Program-made: the position numbers and the translations under genes
Notes under the pieces: generated by a model
Seen by the model: only the letters and a program-made list of their open reading frames with translations
What the model was told of the DNA's origin: nothing
Database searches by the model: none
DNA from: Chryseobacterium phosphatilyticum
GTDB lineage: Bacteria > Bacteroidota > Bacteroidia > Flavobacteriales > Weeksellaceae
Assembly (NCBI RefSeq): GCF_002899825.2
Contig: NZ_PPED02000002.1
Span: forward strand, 503,631 to 567,630
Direction: 5' to 3'
Length of the DNA stretch: 64,000 nucleotides
Shown: piece after piece, positions 63,455-64,000 of the stretch
Layout of the letters: each line of letters opens with the position of its first letter
How positions within the stretch are numbered: position 1 is the first letter of the stretch

Positions 63455-64000
63455 GAGTGGGAATATAAAAGATCATCAGATACAACTGCTTTAGGAGTGA
63501 TGATGCATCCATTTTGTTTTTTGAGAATATGTGGGTAAGTTTTTCTGTAGCAGATGTTGATTTTAAAAAGAAAATCCTGTTTCCTTCTCTTTTTGAGATA
63601 CAGGTAATCCAACACGAAATAAGGGTATAGAGAGAAAACCTATACAATACATGAATAATTTTTTGAGGGCCTTGATGAGTGGCTTGTAACATTTTAATAA
63701 TGTGAATTTGTGCAGTCGTAAAGATAGAAAAATATTTACATATTTCACTATAATGGGTATTAAAATTAGTTAAAATACGTGAATAATAGGCTAAATGAAA
63801 TATGAGCCCGATCCATTTTGAGACAATAATTCATATCGGATAGTAAATCTAAAATTACCTTTTTAAGAGATGAGAACAATGTATAGGAGTCAAAGATTTT
63901 CTGTTACCAAACGAATCCTTTCATTTGGTTAAAATAATCAATTAAATATATGAGCATATTTGTAATTTCTATTCATCTCTGCATGTTTTAGGTAAAGATA
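63455..64000. other. Intergenic region at right edge
   Basis: Only short overlapping frames without protein-like features were found. It should hold the promoter of the LuxR-type gene and contains one TAAGGGT half-site (63620-63626). Nothing else could be supported. Confidence 0.6.

Noticed and set aside
63331..63748. Several short minus-strand frames at the right edge
   Set aside because: They overlap one another in different frames, have no recognisable composition and no promoter support.

Overview
The window looks like a chromosomal stretch from a low-GC member of the Bacteroidota, most likely a Chryseobacterium-type flavobacterium (Weeksellaceae). The reasons are two proteins with type IX secretion (T9SS) sorting tails, promoters of the TTG-N18-20-TAnnTTTG type, few Shine-Dalgarno sequences, a DUF4290-murA pair, a DUF4295-rpmG-rpmB operon and a FolK/SppA pair. 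I see no tRNA, rRNA, CRISPR array or insertion sequence.

Positions 1-24000 are mostly housekeeping: three tandem OmpA-type outer membrane protein genes (the first cut by the window edge), folK, sppA, ftsY, a secreted RidA-like and a secreted MBL protein, the ribosomal rpmB-rpmG-DUF4295 operon, two T9SS cargo proteins, lnt, proC, murB, an aminotransferase and two unrecognised secreted proteins. Positions 23000-36000 hold a heavy-metal RND efflux operon (cusB-cusA-cusC type), an mgtC-mgtA operon, an EamA exporter and an OmpR-type two-component system. The efflux and mgt operons share one promoter design: four direct repeats at exactly 11-bp spacing, then 23 bp, then an identical TACCTTTG element. 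Positions 36000-44600 hold a YiiX-like hydrolase, a NIL-domain protein behind a large inverted repeat, murA with Asp instead of the active-site Cys, a secreted alpha-amylase, and katG behind a near-canonical OxyR site.

Positions 44686-61918 are the most striking part: about 17 kb and 18 tightly packed minus-strand genes that read as a complete alkyl-quinolone (Pseudomonas quinolone signal type) pathway in a Bacteroidota. In transcription order: PqsA-like ligase, PqsB-like, PqsC-like, acyl carrier protein, CrtI-like oxidoreductase, AurF-like diiron oxygenase, PqsD-like, PqsE-like, PqsL-like, FabG, FabF, a degenerate ketosynthase, FabZ, type II thioesterase, anthranilate synthase subunits (PhnA and PhnB type), PqsH-like, and a DUF3995 membrane protein. 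The pqsA-B-C-D-E-phnA-phnB order of Pseudomonas is kept, with pqsL and pqsH brought into the same operon and a private type II fatty-acid set inserted.

Inferred function: anthranilate is made, activated, extended by PqsD to 2-aminobenzoylacetyl-CoA, released by PqsE and condensed with an acyl chain by PqsBC. PqsL and PqsH would give N-oxide and 3-hydroxy variants. The extra carrier protein, synthases, AurF and CrtI homologues suggest a non-standard acyl chain or ring oxidation. No LysR-type PqsR is present. Instead a membrane-bound LuxR-type regulator (62558-63454) lies upstream, and ACCCTTA/TAAGGGT half-sites sit just upstream of a possible pqsA promoter.
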